Positions 16,921 to 25,600 of a stretch of 64,000 bases of DNA are shown here, in pieces. This DNA comes from Desulfospira joergensenii DSM 10085. Lineage in GTDB: Bacteria; Desulfobacterota; Desulfobacteria; Desulfobacterales; Desulfobacteraceae. Below the pieces are notes generated by a model. The model searched no databases, was not told the origin of the DNA, and was given only the letters and a program-made list of their open reading frames with translations. Every line of letters begins with the position of its first letter. Position 1 is the first letter of the stretch. The stretch spans positions 1,984,001 to 2,048,000 of the forward strand of contig NZ_ATUG01000002.1 of the NCBI RefSeq assembly GCF_000420085.1, given 5' to 3'. The position numbers were made by a program, and so were the translations under genes.

Positions 16921-18558
16921 TTAGAGGGGAATAAATCGGTCGCTTACGGGATCGAATTTTGAGGGATAACCATCAATGAAATTGACCAGGGCAGGGCAGG
17001 GAATCTGAAGAACCAGACATCCCAGGAGAGCCCGGAAAACTTGGAAAAAATATTCCGGATCAGTCCCTTTTTCGTCTGTCAGCAACTCTTCCGGATTCGG
17101 AACGGAATTGAATTTTTTTAAAATCCGATCCATCTCATCCCGGATGAGAAAGCAGACGATTCTCTGTCTGACCGGATTTTCTGCCAGGTATTGGACAACA
17201 GAGTTTAAAAAAAAGGATGCAGCCAGAAGCTTGGACTGCCCGGCTTTGTCTTTGTCGCAGAAATCGAGATGGGCCCGGATCTCAGCCCGGTAGCGGTGGC
17301 GCATGTTTTTAGGAAGATTCCGGTATCCCCGGGATTCTGAAAGATATTTTTGTTTCAGATGGAGAATCACGGACCGGGTCATTTTTTTTCTCTTGGTTCT
17401 GGGGCCGTCGTCAAAAATACTAAAGTACTCTTTCAGGCTTCTCATGCCGGGCGGGGTGAGTTCATCGGTTCCGTTATCCAGGAGAATGGACTCCACCTGG
17501 ACGTCCAGGAGCCGGTCCAGAAAAAAGGGAGTTTTATCCGGTCCCAGAACCTCCAGGGGTTTGAAATAATCCTTGAGCAGGGACCGCCTTCCCAGAAGTT
17601 TTACCGGGAAATAGGGAGTATCCCTTGATACGACCAGTTTCTCATGGCCCATGGGAGAGAGGGCGGACGTAAAGGCAGGGAGGATGATAAAGGCGCCTTC
17701 AGGGGTGATTTCACTGCCATAGGCATCGGTGATGGAGGGCTTGACCGTAGTGAAATCCTCGTCCTGGCCGGCCGGAATCAAAAGATCGTCCGAGTCATGC
17801 TGTTTGGAAAAAATCATTCCGGTTTCCCTTTCAAGGGCCGTGACCCGGTTCCGGTTCCTGGCGGTCAGGCTGACGGAAAAGGGAATTTTCCTCTGGACCA
17901 GGGATTTTAGCCTTTTGTTTTTCCCTTTGGGCGCCTTGGTCAGGATGCTGTATCGGATTTTTTTTCCTGAAAGGATATCCTCAAACCCATGGGGCGGGTC
18001 TTCCCAGTCCAGGGGATCCGAGGCCCCGTAAAGGGCCAAATCCCGGTTTCCGTGCTGCCCTAAGGCTTCAAGGATCCGGACAACGGCGTCCTTAGAGAAA
18101 TGGGCCCTGATCTTGGGAAGGGCCCACTCGTTGCAGCGCCGGCAGAAATTGGAACACCCCTTGGTCATCTGAAAGGTGATGGCGGTTTCAAAGAGACGGT
18201 GCTCCTGCCAGGGATGAAGGTTCAGATTTTTTGACCAGGTATTGTAATCCACATAATGAACCCGGGAGGATTGCTCCCTGAAGATTCCCCGGAGCAGCGC
18301 CCCCAGTTTTTTATCTTCCTTTTTCAGGGAGGGAAAATCTCTGGAAAACCGTTTGAATGCCGTCCGGATCTGGCGGAGGGTCTTTTCATCATTTTCCCGG
18401 AGATCCGGACCCTGAAGCTCGACCTGGTCCAGAATTTCCTGGTAGATCCGTTCGGCCCCTGCCGGATCTTTTTCATATGCGGCAACCAGAAACTGATCTT
18501 TTAGGCCGGTGAAAAGAGAATCTTGTTTTTTGGCTTTCCGGGAATCCCCTTTGTCCAT
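16921..18558 (-). CDS. radical SAM protein of unknown function, 545 aa
   Basis: The core of this protein has TKGCSNFCRRCNEWA (about residues 132-146), a CX3CX2C triad that binds the 4Fe-4S cluster used to split S-adenosylmethionine, followed by strands such as LALYGASDPLDWEDP and RYSILTKAPKGKNKRL that fit the radical-SAM barrel. About 110 helical, charged residues precede the domain and a long basic helical region of about 200 residues follows. I cannot name the substrate. It starts only 20 bp after the dsr operon terminator on the same strand, so it may be read partly from dsr read-through, but a functional link to sulfite reduction is not shown. Confidence 0.8.
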   Translation of the reverse strand: MDKGDSRKAKKQDSLFTGLKDQFLVAAYEKDPAGAERIYQEILDQVELQGPDLRENDEKTLRQIRTAFKRFSRDFPSLKKEDKKLGALLRGIFREQSSRVHYVDYNTWSKNLNLHPWQEHRLFETAITFQMTKGCSNFCRRCNEWALPKIRAHFSKDAVVRILEALGQHGNRDLALYGASDPLDWEDPPHGFEDILSGKKIRYSILTKAPKGKNKRLKSLVQRKIPFSVSLTARNRNRVTALERETGMIFSKQHDSDDLLIPAGQDEDFTTVKPSITDAYGSEITPEGAFIILPAFTSALSPMGHEKLVVSRDTPYFPVKLLGRRSLLKDYFKPLEVLGPDKTPFFLDRLLDVQVESILLDNGTDELTPPGMRSLKEYFSIFDDGPRTKRKKMTRSVILHLKQKYLSESRGYRNLPKNMRHRYRAEIRAHLDFCDKDKAGQSKLLAASFFLNSVVQYLAENPVRQRIVCFLIRDEMDRILKKFNSVPNPEELLTDEKGTDPEYFFQVFRALLGCLVLQIPCPALVNFIDGYPSKFDPVSDRFIPL

Positions 18559-18578
18559 GTCCTGGGTCCTTCATGGTG

Positions 18579-18613
18579 AAAAAAAAGGGGGGAGTTCTCA
18601 AAGAACTCCCCCC
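18579..18613 (-). terminator. rho-independent terminator of the dsrMKJOP operon
   Basis: On the minus strand GGGGGGAGTTCT pairs with AGAACTCCCCCC around a 3-nt loop, then a run of eight T follows. It begins 30 bp after the dsrP stop, so it ends the dsr transcript. Confidence 0.9.
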
Positions 18614-18642
18614 GGATAAAATTTCTAATAATTATGCCCGGA

Positions 18643-19800
18643 TCAGCCGCGCACCTCTTCTTTTACCGTGGTGGCCAGCTTGTACAGAATGGTCAGTACA
18701 AAGAAGCCCGTGGCCCATACGCCCAGTGCGATCAGGATCTCCTGGCCTGAGGGGGCATATTCCGATACATGGTGGAGGGGGGAGGGAACAAATCCGCCGG
18801 CGATCATGCCCAGGGCCTTGTCAATCCAGGCACCCACAAAGATCATGGCGCAGGTGACCGGAAGCAGAGTGGTATTGTTCCTCAGCTTGGGAACCACCAG
18901 GAAAATGGCGCCGACACCCATGAGGATAAAGGCGGACCACATCCAGGGCACCATCATGTTATGACCGTGGAGCCCGAAGAGCAGGTACTCGGTATGCGCC
19001 TTATGGCCTGGAATTCCCGAGTAGTAGACCACAAAACACTCGCACAGGAAAAAGAAGATGTTGGCAATGACCGCATAGCAGACGATCTTGGAAAGGGTCT
19101 GCATGGCTTCCCAGCCCGGATCAAACTTGGTGAACTTTTTAATGATGTAGCAAAGAATGATCAAAAAGGCCGGGCCTGCGGCAAAGGCGGATGCCAGGAA
19201 CCTGGGAGCCAGGATGGCGGTCAGCCAGAACCCTCTTCCCGGAAGGCCGCAGTACAGGTATGCGGTAACCGTGTGGATGCCGATGGCAAAGGGGATGGAA
19301 ACATATACCAGGGGTTTGGTCCACCAGACCGGCTCCACCTGGTTTCTTTCCGCTTCCAGCACCTTCCAGCCCACAACGATGTTCAGAAACAGATAGCCGT
19401 TGAGAACGATCATGTCATAGAAGAGCATGGAGTTGGGCGTCGGGTAGAGCAGCACGTTCAGCATTCGGGTGGGCTGGCCCAGGTCGACCACGATGAAGAG
19501 CAGGCACATGATCAGGGAAGCCACGGCCAGGAACTCACCCAGGATGGTGATCCTGTGGAACTTTTCATAGTCGTGGAGATAATAGGGAATGACCACCATG
19601 ACGCCCCCGGCAGCCACACCCACCAGAAAGGTGAAGTTGGCGATATAGAATCCCCAGGTCACGTCCCGGCTCATTCCGGTGATCACCAGTCCGTTCATAA
19701 ACTGGTCAATATAGGCAATGCCCGCTGCTCCCATGACGGCGAGCAGAAAGACTATCCATAACCAATAATTTTTACTTCCTTTAATAGCTATCTCAAGCAT
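18643..19800 (-). CDS. dsrP: DsrP, NrfD-like membrane subunit of the Dsr complex
   Basis: DsrP is the integral quinone-interacting subunit of the DsrMKJOP complex in the cytoplasmic membrane. This 385-residue protein is almost wholly hydrophobic, with about ten membrane helices, and carries NrfD/PsrC-family signatures such as TWGFYIANFTFLVGVAAGG near residues 48-66 and VVDLGQPTRMLNVL near 105. It follows dsrO by 11 bp and is the last gene before the terminator. With DsrO it forms the part that exchanges electrons between the menaquinone pool and the periplasm. No missing segment is seen. Confidence 0.95.
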   Translation of the reverse strand: MLEIAIKGSKNYWLWIVFLLAVMGAAGIAYIDQFMNGLVITGMSRDVTWGFYIANFTFLVGVAAGGVMVVIPYYLHDYEKFHRITILGEFLAVASLIMCLLFIVVDLGQPTRMLNVLLYPTPNSMLFYDMIVLNGYLFLNIVVGWKVLEAERNQVEPVWWTKPLVYVSIPFAIGIHTVTAYLYCGLPGRGFWLTAILAPRFLASAFAAGPAFLIILCYIIKKFTKFDPGWEAMQTLSKIVCYAVIANIFFFLCECFVVYYSGIPGHKAHTEYLLFGLHGHNMMVPWMWSAFILMGVGAIFLVVPKLRNNTTLLPVTCAMIFVGAWIDKALGMIAGGFVPSPLHHVSEYAPSGQEILIALGVWATGFFVLTILYKLATTVKEEVRG

Positions 19801-19811
19801 ACTCGCCTCTC

Positions 19812-20636
19812 TTAAACGATGTAGTAAACAGAGGGCTCGGTGCCCAGGGACTGTTTACGTCTGATTGTATAATTTTCAGCCAGAAGTGCCCGAACCTCGG
19901 ATTCAGGATCTTCCAGGTCCCCAACCACAATGGCTCCCTCAGAGGCCTCGACGCAATAGGGTTGCTCCCCTTGGGCCAGCCGCTCTGCACAGAGATTGCA
20001 TTTTTCCACCACACCCTTGGTTCTTGTGGGGAAGGTGGGGTTGGTCTCCGCGATAAAGGGCCTGGGATCCCTGAAGTTAAAGCTTCTGGATCCAAAGGGG
20101 CAGGCAGCCATGCAGAACCGGCACCCGATGCAGCGGTGAAAGTCCATGATCACGATGCCGTCTTCCCGCTTGAATGTCGCCTGGGTGGGGCATGCCTGGA
20201 CACAGGGGGCATTCTTGCAGTGGTTGCAGGTGACCAGAAAGGGCAGGTGCTGGAATTTTTCAGCCAGAAACTCATCTTCCTTGTCCGGGAAGGCATTGTG
20301 GAAATGTTCCTCCCATATCCACTTGATCTCCTGGGTCTGCTTGGCCGGACGGATGCCGGGATATTTTTCCTCGTCCACCTCATGGGCGAAGTCGGGTACG
20401 TTATGGGCTAAATGGCAGGCTTCCCTGGCCGCTTCAGCCACTTCCTCGTTCAATTTGTTGGTATCGATCACCATGCCCCAGCGGCCGGCATGGAGGGCCT
20501 CTTCATTCTTGCTCTTAACGGCATGGGCCGGGCCGTGAGAATCAGATGCAGCAAAGTTCATTGCCGGAGCAGCACCCAATCCCATGGCAGCAATTCCCGC
20601 TACTTTTAGAAAGCTTCTTCTGCTCTTTTTCATCAT
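19812..20636 (-). CDS. dsrO: DsrO, periplasmic ferredoxin-like iron-sulfur subunit
   Basis: This 274-residue protein begins with a Tat signal (KKSRRSFLKVAGIAAMGLGA, residues 3-22), so it is exported folded. It carries the cysteine groups for several 4Fe-4S clusters: CNHCKNAPCVQACP, CIGCRFCMAACP and CNLCAERL, plus a late cysteine in QPYCVEAS. In the complex it wires electrons between DsrJ and DsrP on the periplasmic side. The first ATG of ATGATG is preceded by AAGGAG, and it overlaps the dsrJ stop by 4 bp. Confidence 0.95.
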   Translation of the reverse strand: MMKKSRRSFLKVAGIAAMGLGAAPAMNFAASDSHGPAHAVKSKNEEALHAGRWGMVIDTNKLNEEVAEAAREACHLAHNVPDFAHEVDEEKYPGIRPAKQTQEIKWIWEEHFHNAFPDKEDEFLAEKFQHLPFLVTCNHCKNAPCVQACPTQATFKREDGIVIMDFHRCIGCRFCMAACPFGSRSFNFRDPRPFIAETNPTFPTRTKGVVEKCNLCAERLAQGEQPYCVEASEGAIVVGDLEDPESEVRALLAENYTIRRKQSLGTEPSVYYIV

Positions 20637-21028
20637 TCAATCTCCTTGGGGTTTGTGTGACAGTCCCAGCAATAGGGGCGCACGGATGCGTAGGTGTGGC
20701 AGGAATCACAGAATTTGGCCTTGTCTTCATGGCAGCCCAGGCAGGAATTTTCCCCTGTGGAAAGGCTCATGTTAAAGGTGTGGCCGTTGGCTCCCGTGTA
20801 TTTTCTGTCTGCATCCCTGACCACGGAGTCCCGCCATTCATCCAGAAGGGACATATGGTTGGCCCGCATCTCATATTTGCTTAAAACGCATTTTTTCTCG
20901 GTCTTGGCCTTGCCCAGAAGTTCGGGCTCCGGAGCCGCAGCCGTCTCTGTCACGAGATTGAACCAGAAGGGAGAGAGTACGGCCAGGACAAATATCACAA
21001 GTCCGACAACAATTGTGTTCTTATTCAT
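20633..21028 (-). CDS. dsrJ: DsrJ, triheme c-type cytochrome
   Basis: This 131-residue periplasmic cytochrome has an N-terminal membrane anchor (TIVVGLVIFVLAVLSPFWF) and three CXXCH haem sites: CLGCH, CDSCH and CWDCH (about residues 98-124). A cysteine in KKCVLSKYEMRANHM, conserved in DsrJ proteins, is the one proposed to serve as an unusual haem ligand. It lies 1 bp after dsrK and overlaps dsrO. The function in the complex is electron transfer on the periplasmic side. Confidence 0.95.
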   Translation of the reverse strand: MNKNTIVVGLVIFVLAVLSPFWFNLVTETAAAPEPELLGKAKTEKKCVLSKYEMRANHMSLLDEWRDSVVRDADRKYTGANGHTFNMSLSTGENSCLGCHEDKAKFCDSCHTYASVRPYCWDCHTNPKEIE

Positions 21029-21029
21029 C

Positions 21030-22691
21030 TTATTCCTCCTCCTCGCATCCGGGTAAGGGTTCCATCCTCAGGTCCTCGGTTCTTTCCTTTTCACCCGGGA
21101 GAATCAAGGCGTTGCCCACCAGCTCGTGGACACCGGCCACCTCAACCTCGGGTACCCAGTATTCGCAGAGTGTGGAAAGGGCGGCCCGGTCAATGGCACA
21201 GATGGTTCCCAGGGTGTTGACCCCGTATTTTTCATGGACATGCTTGAGTGCCGTGGCCCGGGGAAGGGCCCCTGCCATCCTCAGTTCAATGTTTTCGCCG
21301 GCATTGAGGCCTGCGCCTGAACCGCAGCAGAAGGTCTGCTCCCGGATGGTGTTGGGCGGCATCTCATAGAAGTTGTCGCATACGTTCTGGATTACGTACC
21401 TGGGTTCGTCCAGAAGACCCATGCCCCTGGACGGGTTGCAGGAGTCGTGGAAGGTCATGACCCTATTGGAGTTCCGGCTCTTGTCCAGTTCCAGTTTGCC
21501 GTGCTTGATCAGGTCGGCCGTAAATTCGGTGATATGGACCATCTTGGTGGATTTGGCGTTTTCAAATTTGGTGCCGGTAATGGGGCTGACCGGTTCTTCC
21601 AAAAAGTCGGCAGGGCCGTTCATGGTATCCATGTACTGGTGGATGACCCGCCACATGTGGCCGCATTCCCCGCCCAGAATCCATTTGACGCCTAAGCGTT
21701 TGGCTTCCATGTACATCTTGGCGTTGAGCCGCTTCATGGTCTCATGGGAGGTGAAGAAACCGAAGTTTCCTCCCTCGGAGGCGTAGGTGGACCAGGTCAC
21801 ATCCAGACCGTACTTATCCTTGAGGTACTTGAACAGGATAAGATACCCCTGACAGGTGTAGGTGCCGGGGTCGGCAAATACGTCTCCGGAAGGGGTGATA
21901 AAAAGGATGTCGGCCCCTTTTTTCTGGAACTGGGGGGTACAGTCCACGCCGGTGATCTCCTCGATGTCTTCCACAAAGAACTCGAGCATGTCCTTGAAGG
22001 CATGGGGCTGAATGCCCAGGTGGTTCCCGGTCTGGTAGCAGTTGGACACCGGGGTGGCGATCCAGTCGATGTTGAGGCCCAAAAGGTTGAGCAGTTCCCG
22101 TCCCATGATGGTGATTTCAGCAGTGTCGATGCCGTAGGGACAGAAAACCGAACAGCGGCGGCATTCCGTACACTGGAAAAAATAGTACCACCATTCTTTG
22201 AGTACATCCATGGTCAGGGGGCGGGCTCCGTTCAGACGCTGGCCTCCCGGAATCTTCTGGAGGATTTTCCCGGCCGTGGTGAAATCGTTCCTGTAGACCG
22301 ATCTCAGGAGTTCGGCCCTGAGGACAGGCATGTTCTTGGGATCTCCTGTACCCAGAAAGAAGTGGCATTTGTCGGCGCAGGCTCCGCAGCGGACGCAGAC
22401 GTCCATGAAGACCTTAAAGGTCCTGAATTTTTCCAGGCGCTCTTTGATTCCTTCATGGAGGATCTGCTGCCAGTTGTCCGGCAGTTTCCAGTCTTCCTCG
22501 ATGGGGTTCCATTCCCTGGCATTGGGAAGACCCAAGGTCTCCACACTTTCCGCCTTGGCCGCGTAGCAGTACATGCCCGGCCGGATCTGGACGGATTTGG
22601 TGGTATCCAGCCAGTTGCCCGGCTCTGCCGGAGATCTGGGGCTGAAATCTATCTTATCTAACAGTTCATCCGGTTTTAGTTCGTCAGCCAT
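21030..22691 (-). CDS. dsrK: DsrK, HdrD-like catalytic iron-sulfur subunit
   Basis: DsrK is the cytoplasmic subunit that resembles heterodisulfide reductase HdrD and is thought to reduce the DsrC trisulfide. The 553-residue sequence has two ferredoxin-type clusters (CVRCGACADKCHFF near residue 97 and CTECRRCSVFCPYG near 173) and the two CCG-type regions that bind the special 4Fe-4S cluster (TFHDSCNPSRGMG and TFCCGSGAGLN, in the last third). It lies 3 bp after dsrM and 1 bp before dsrJ. All expected cysteines are present. Confidence 0.95.
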   Translation of the reverse strand: MADELKPDELLDKIDFSPRSPAEPGNWLDTTKSVQIRPGMYCYAAKAESVETLGLPNAREWNPIEEDWKLPDNWQQILHEGIKERLEKFRTFKVFMDVCVRCGACADKCHFFLGTGDPKNMPVLRAELLRSVYRNDFTTAGKILQKIPGGQRLNGARPLTMDVLKEWWYYFFQCTECRRCSVFCPYGIDTAEITIMGRELLNLLGLNIDWIATPVSNCYQTGNHLGIQPHAFKDMLEFFVEDIEEITGVDCTPQFQKKGADILFITPSGDVFADPGTYTCQGYLILFKYLKDKYGLDVTWSTYASEGGNFGFFTSHETMKRLNAKMYMEAKRLGVKWILGGECGHMWRVIHQYMDTMNGPADFLEEPVSPITGTKFENAKSTKMVHITEFTADLIKHGKLELDKSRNSNRVMTFHDSCNPSRGMGLLDEPRYVIQNVCDNFYEMPPNTIREQTFCCGSGAGLNAGENIELRMAGALPRATALKHVHEKYGVNTLGTICAIDRAALSTLCEYWVPEVEVAGVHELVGNALILPGEKERTEDLRMEPLPGCEEEE

Positions 22692-22694
22692 TGG

Positions 22695-23702
22695 TTACTC
22701 CTTCTTATCCACTGGGAGGCCCGCTTCAATCATTTTCTCTCTGAAGTGATCCTCATACTGTTCATAGGTATGGGTCGGCACGTCATAGTTCCAGGGGTTC
22801 ACATGTCTTACGGCACGGGTATTGTTGGCCATATTCCTCGTGGGACTCAGGAAGATGCCGCCCATGTGCATGAGCTTGCTTAGGGGAAAGTAAGCAAAAA
22901 GAACGGAAACCAGGAACAGATGAGCGTAGAAAAGCCCCCCGACGCCTTCGGGAATAACGGGCGAAAAGGTCACAAGCCCCATGGTCAGGGACTTGATGCC
23001 GATGATATCCACTTTTGTAAAATACCGCATGGCAATCCCTGTACCGGCAATGGCGATGATCAGGAACAGCGGGAAGTAGTCTGCGGCCTGGGAAATATAA
23101 TTGACCTTTGCGTCAAGAACCCTTCTGGCCAGCAGGAAAAGTGCGGCTCCCAGAAGAACTGCGCCGGACAGAAAAAGTCCGGGAAGGCCGATCTGGACAA
23201 TACCGTCAAAGTATTCCAGCCATTGAAGGCAGGAGGGAACCGGGGATGTGAAAAATCTGAAATGCCTGAGCAGAACCACCAGGAACGCATAATGGAATGC
23301 AAGGGCACCTGCCCAGAGAAAAATTTCCCAGGAATAGGTGAGCCGATTGGATGCATTCCGGCCGAAAGCTGCTTTGGTGTTCCTGAACAGGGACCTGAAG
23401 GCAAAGATCTCCAGGAGCATGCGGATGAACACGCCGCCGGAAGTGTCAGGGTTGTCAATGGTGTTCTGTTTGATCCAGGGTAATGACTTCTGTTGCCCGC
23501 AGGTCGTGGGGATCCTGAACGGTACAGCAGAGGATGCCCAGCCCAGCACTTTTTTAACAAAGCCTGCCAGGAAGGCTATCACCGCCAGATAGGGAATTAC
23601 AATCCCGAAGAACCATTGAAGCCCTGCTCCCTCTACCCCAGTGTATGCCACTAGAAAAAGCAGAAAAACAGCTGCAAGGGGGACCAAGTACTTTTGATTC
23701 AT
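22695..23702 (-). CDS. dsrM: DsrM, NarI-like cytochrome b subunit
   Basis: DsrM is the membrane cytochrome b that oxidises or reduces menaquinone and passes electrons to DsrK. It is 335 residues, with a short N-terminal membrane pair and the NarI-like core of about five helices bearing haem-ligand histidines (for example AFHYAFLVVLLRHFRFF and YAHLFLVSVLFAYFPLSKLMHM). I start at ATG 23702: GAGGTGG lies at the right distance before it and covers the GTG that would give four extra residues. It is the first gene of the conserved five-gene order, 54 bp after the RsbRD-like gene. Confidence 0.93.
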   Translation of the reverse strand: MNQKYLVPLAAVFLLFLVAYTGVEGAGLQWFFGIVIPYLAVIAFLAGFVKKVLGWASSAVPFRIPTTCGQQKSLPWIKQNTIDNPDTSGGVFIRMLLEIFAFRSLFRNTKAAFGRNASNRLTYSWEIFLWAGALAFHYAFLVVLLRHFRFFTSPVPSCLQWLEYFDGIVQIGLPGLFLSGAVLLGAALFLLARRVLDAKVNYISQAADYFPLFLIIAIAGTGIAMRYFTKVDIIGIKSLTMGLVTFSPVIPEGVGGLFYAHLFLVSVLFAYFPLSKLMHMGGIFLSPTRNMANNTRAVRHVNPWNYDVPTHTYEQYEDHFREKMIEAGLPVDKKE

Positions 23703-23725
23703 AATGTTAACCACCTCATCGTTAC

Positions 23726-23753
23726 GTATGACAAACCTTACATTTTGTCATAC
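23726..23753. promoter_or_regulatory. inverted repeat between the RsbRD-like gene and dsrM
   Basis: GTATGACAAA (23726-23735) and TTTGTCATAC (23744-23753) are perfect 10-bp inverted arms with an 8-nt spacer. The element lies 24 bp before the dsrM start and just 3 bp after the RsbRD-like stop. It could be an operator for the dsr promoter or an RNA hairpin that separates the two genes or protects the dsr transcript. No T-run follows on the minus strand. Confidence 0.55.
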
Positions 23754-23756
23754 ATG

Positions 23757-24272
23757 TTAAGATTTATATGAGCCCAGAAGATCCTCTTCCTTGAGCTCGG
23801 CTACTAAACCTGCCCTTTCAAAGGCCCTGTGAATGCGTCTTTTGCTTTCAGTGGCCTTTAAAAGGAATATTTCTTCTTTGCATTTCAGGAGTTTATTGAA
23901 ACCGGCCAGGGCGATATCGTCCACCATCCGGTAGAAATCGATTAATTGGTCCGGTTCAATGAGGGTGTCACCGATTGTTTTCAAGGCAAAGATAAAACTG
24001 ACGGCATCGGCTGCTGAAAAAGCCTGGACCGCCCGGATACGGATCAGAGGATCCAGGGCCTTTTCCAGGGTTTCCCGGCTTGCCTGGTCCGACAAGAGAT
24101 CCAGGACCTTTTCCAGGGTTTCCCGGGTGACCGCCCCTACAGGATTGTCAAAGCGGTCCGCGTCTTTGCCCAGGATTCTAGCGCTTTCCTGGGGATAGGT
24201 TTCAATGGTTGCCTTGAACCATTGTTTTAAGAATTCCTGCTTTTTTTCTTTAACTGCTTGTTTTGCATCCAT
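23757..24272 (-). CDS. RsbRD N-terminal-domain protein upstream of dsrM
   Basis: This 171-residue helical protein matches the RsbRD N-terminal domain family, a globin-like helical sensor fold known from stress-signal modulators. Genes of this family are often found directly upstream of dsrM in Desulfobacterales. Visible features are FLKQWFKATIETYPQESARILGKDADRFDNPVG, a repeated RETLEKVLD/RETLEKALD pair near residues 50-75, and a long C-terminal helix. No haem or cluster ligands are obvious. Its role is not known; place and orientation suggest a sensor or assembly factor for the Dsr complex, which is inference. Confidence 0.8.
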   Translation of the reverse strand: MDAKQAVKEKKQEFLKQWFKATIETYPQESARILGKDADRFDNPVGAVTRETLEKVLDLLSDQASRETLEKALDPLIRIRAVQAFSAADAVSFIFALKTIGDTLIEPDQLIDFYRMVDDIALAGFNKLLKCKEEIFLLKATESKRRIHRAFERAGLVAELKEEDLLGSYKS

Positions 24273-24495
24273 ATTATTTTATGCCGGTAATTCTGGCGAA
24301 ATCTTTCATTCTCCATGGGGTAAATTTTAGAAGGATATAAACTTCCTTCTATTTTATGTCAACCCCAGGATTGCATAAAAACCAGATAACTCCCTTATTT
24401 CTGCACATCTATTTTCTGTTTATTTTTATCGGAAAATGAGGTATCTAACCCTAATCTTATTTCATGATGATGAATTAAAAATAAAGAAGGTAGTT

Positions 24496-25011
24496 ATGAA
24501 AAAAATTGTCTTGGCTCTGGCCTTTTGTCTTTTGGTTGCTTCAAACGTGTTGGCAGACCCCTATGGTATCTCCCTGGGATACGGGGAGGGAAACGGCGGT
24601 ATCGACGTCTACCGGATCGGGTTTACAAGGGATTTCTCAGCCCAATGGTTTGAAAATGAAACCGGCTTTCTGTCCGGCTATTTTGAGCTTTCCTATAATC
24701 ACTGGAGCCATGGGGGCGATGATGTAAACGGCGGGGCTATCTCTCCTGTATTTGCCTATTATTTTGAAACGGGCAACCCCACGGTCCTTCCCTATGTGGA
24801 AGCTGGAATCGGGGTGGCCTATATTGACGAATATAAAATCAACAACCGGGACCTGAGTTCCCATTTCCAGTTTGAGGACAGGATCGGTGTCGGGATCAAG
24901 ATCAAAGCCTTTGACCTGAATATGCGGTATATGCATTATTCCAATGCCGGCATTGAAAATCCCAACGACGGAATAGACATCCTCATGGGTACCCTGGCCT
25001 GGTCTTTTTAA
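24496..25011 (+). CDS. pagL: PagL-type lipid A 3-O-deacylase (acyloxyacyl hydrolase)
   Basis: This 171-residue outer-membrane protein starts with a signal peptide (KKIVLALAFCLLVASNVLA) and continues as an eight-strand beta barrel. Near the C-terminus RYMHYSNAGIENPNDGID holds the PagL catalytic residues: His and Ser in HYS and a downstream acidic residue. PagL removes the 3-O acyl chain of lipid A and so alters the cell surface. The ATG at 24496 follows AAGAAGG and gives a proper signal peptide; the longer frame does not. It is divergent from the dsr operon and shares the 24273-24495 gap, where I see no further gene. Confidence 0.85.
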   Translation: MKKIVLALAFCLLVASNVLADPYGISLGYGEGNGGIDVYRIGFTRDFSAQWFENETGFLSGYFELSYNHWSHGGDDVNGGAISPVFAYYFETGNPTVLPYVEAGIGVAYIDEYKINNRDLSSHFQFEDRIGVGIKIKAFDLNMRYMHYSNAGIENPNDGIDILMGTLAWSF

Positions 25012-25071
25012 TCTTTTTCCTGCCGGAGGGCACCTGATTTTAGATTTTCAGGACGGAAAATCAAAGTCGAT

Positions 25072-25287
25072 TTATCTGAAAAGGGTTTCAAGTCCGTTTC
25101 TTTTGATTTCATAGACGGTCCGCAGGAGTTCCCCGAGTCTTCCCTCGGGGAATCCTTTTTGGGAAAACCAGACCAGGTAGGTCTCCGGAAGATCAACCAT
25201 GCGCAGCCCCTTGTATTTCCCAAAGGGCATCCTTGCGGTTTTCAGGGCAATAAAAGCTTTTTTATCCGGTTCAAGGGGGATGCTCAT
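25072..25287 (-). CDS. DUF3820 family protein
   Basis: This 71-residue protein fits DUF3820: MPFGKYKGLRMVDLPETYLVWF, then KGFPEGRLGELL and YEIKRNGL. The fold resembles a nuclease-like or quorum-regulated virulence factor family, but no function is established. Its ATG overlaps the stop of the YheU-like gene by 4 bp, so the two are translated together. Confidence 0.85.
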   Translation of the reverse strand: MSIPLEPDKKAFIALKTARMPFGKYKGLRMVDLPETYLVWFSQKGFPEGRLGELLRTVYEIKRNGLETLFR

Positions 25288-25535
25288 GGGATATCCTTTA
25301 AAACAGGATCACTGCTTCTTAAGATGTTGCAGGTCCCGGATACCGGGTCAAAAATTAGAACAGCCTTGCCCGATTGGAGCTGGTGAAGGACCTGGGCGAT
25401 TTTAGTCTCCAGCAGGACCTCTTTTTCTCCATAATCAGTGCCGTCCCGGGTGACAAATTCTTCAATGACACCCTGAAGGGCTTCAGGGCTCAGCTGTTCA
25501 TATGGGATTTTAACTGCGGCCATTTTGATCTTCAT
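25284..25535 (-). CDS. YheU family protein (UPF0270)
   Basis: This 83-residue protein has the YheU signature: IPYEQLSPEALQGVIEEFVTRDGTDYG, followed by KIAQVLHQLQSGKAVLIFD. Members are conserved small proteins of unknown role. The start may be the ATG at 25535 or the one four codons later; neither has a strong ribosome binding site. It overlaps the DUF3820 gene and is the last ordinary chromosomal gene before the tRNA relics. Confidence 0.85.
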   Translation of the reverse strand: MKIKMAAVKIPYEQLSPEALQGVIEEFVTRDGTDYGEKEVLLETKIAQVLHQLQSGKAVLIFDPVSGTCNILRSSDPVLKDIP

Positions 25536-25558
25536 GGATTTTGTTTAAGAACAAAAGT

Positions 25559-25587
25559 GGGCTGAAACCCGAATCCGGTTTCAGCCC
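25559..25587 (-). terminator. hairpin terminator, outer copy
   Basis: GGGCTGAAACC pairs perfectly with GGTTTCAGCCC around a 7-nt loop. It lies 13 bp downstream (on the minus strand) of the outer tRNA relic and matches the hairpin at 26139-26167 downstream of the inner copy. It is followed on the minus strand by a T-rich stretch, so it was the tRNA terminator. Confidence 0.7.
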
Positions 25588-25600
25588 GTATTTCTATTGA

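Noticed and set aside
18769..19761. Long open frame on the plus strand opposite dsrP
   Set aside because: It is the complement of the dsrP coding sequence, is rich in Gly, His and Asp without domain features, and has no ribosome binding site. The dsrP frame has a complete membrane-protein pattern.
21744..22661. Long open frame on the plus strand opposite dsrK
   Set aside because: It mirrors dsrK codon bias; the translated product has no motif and dsrK itself is fully conserved.
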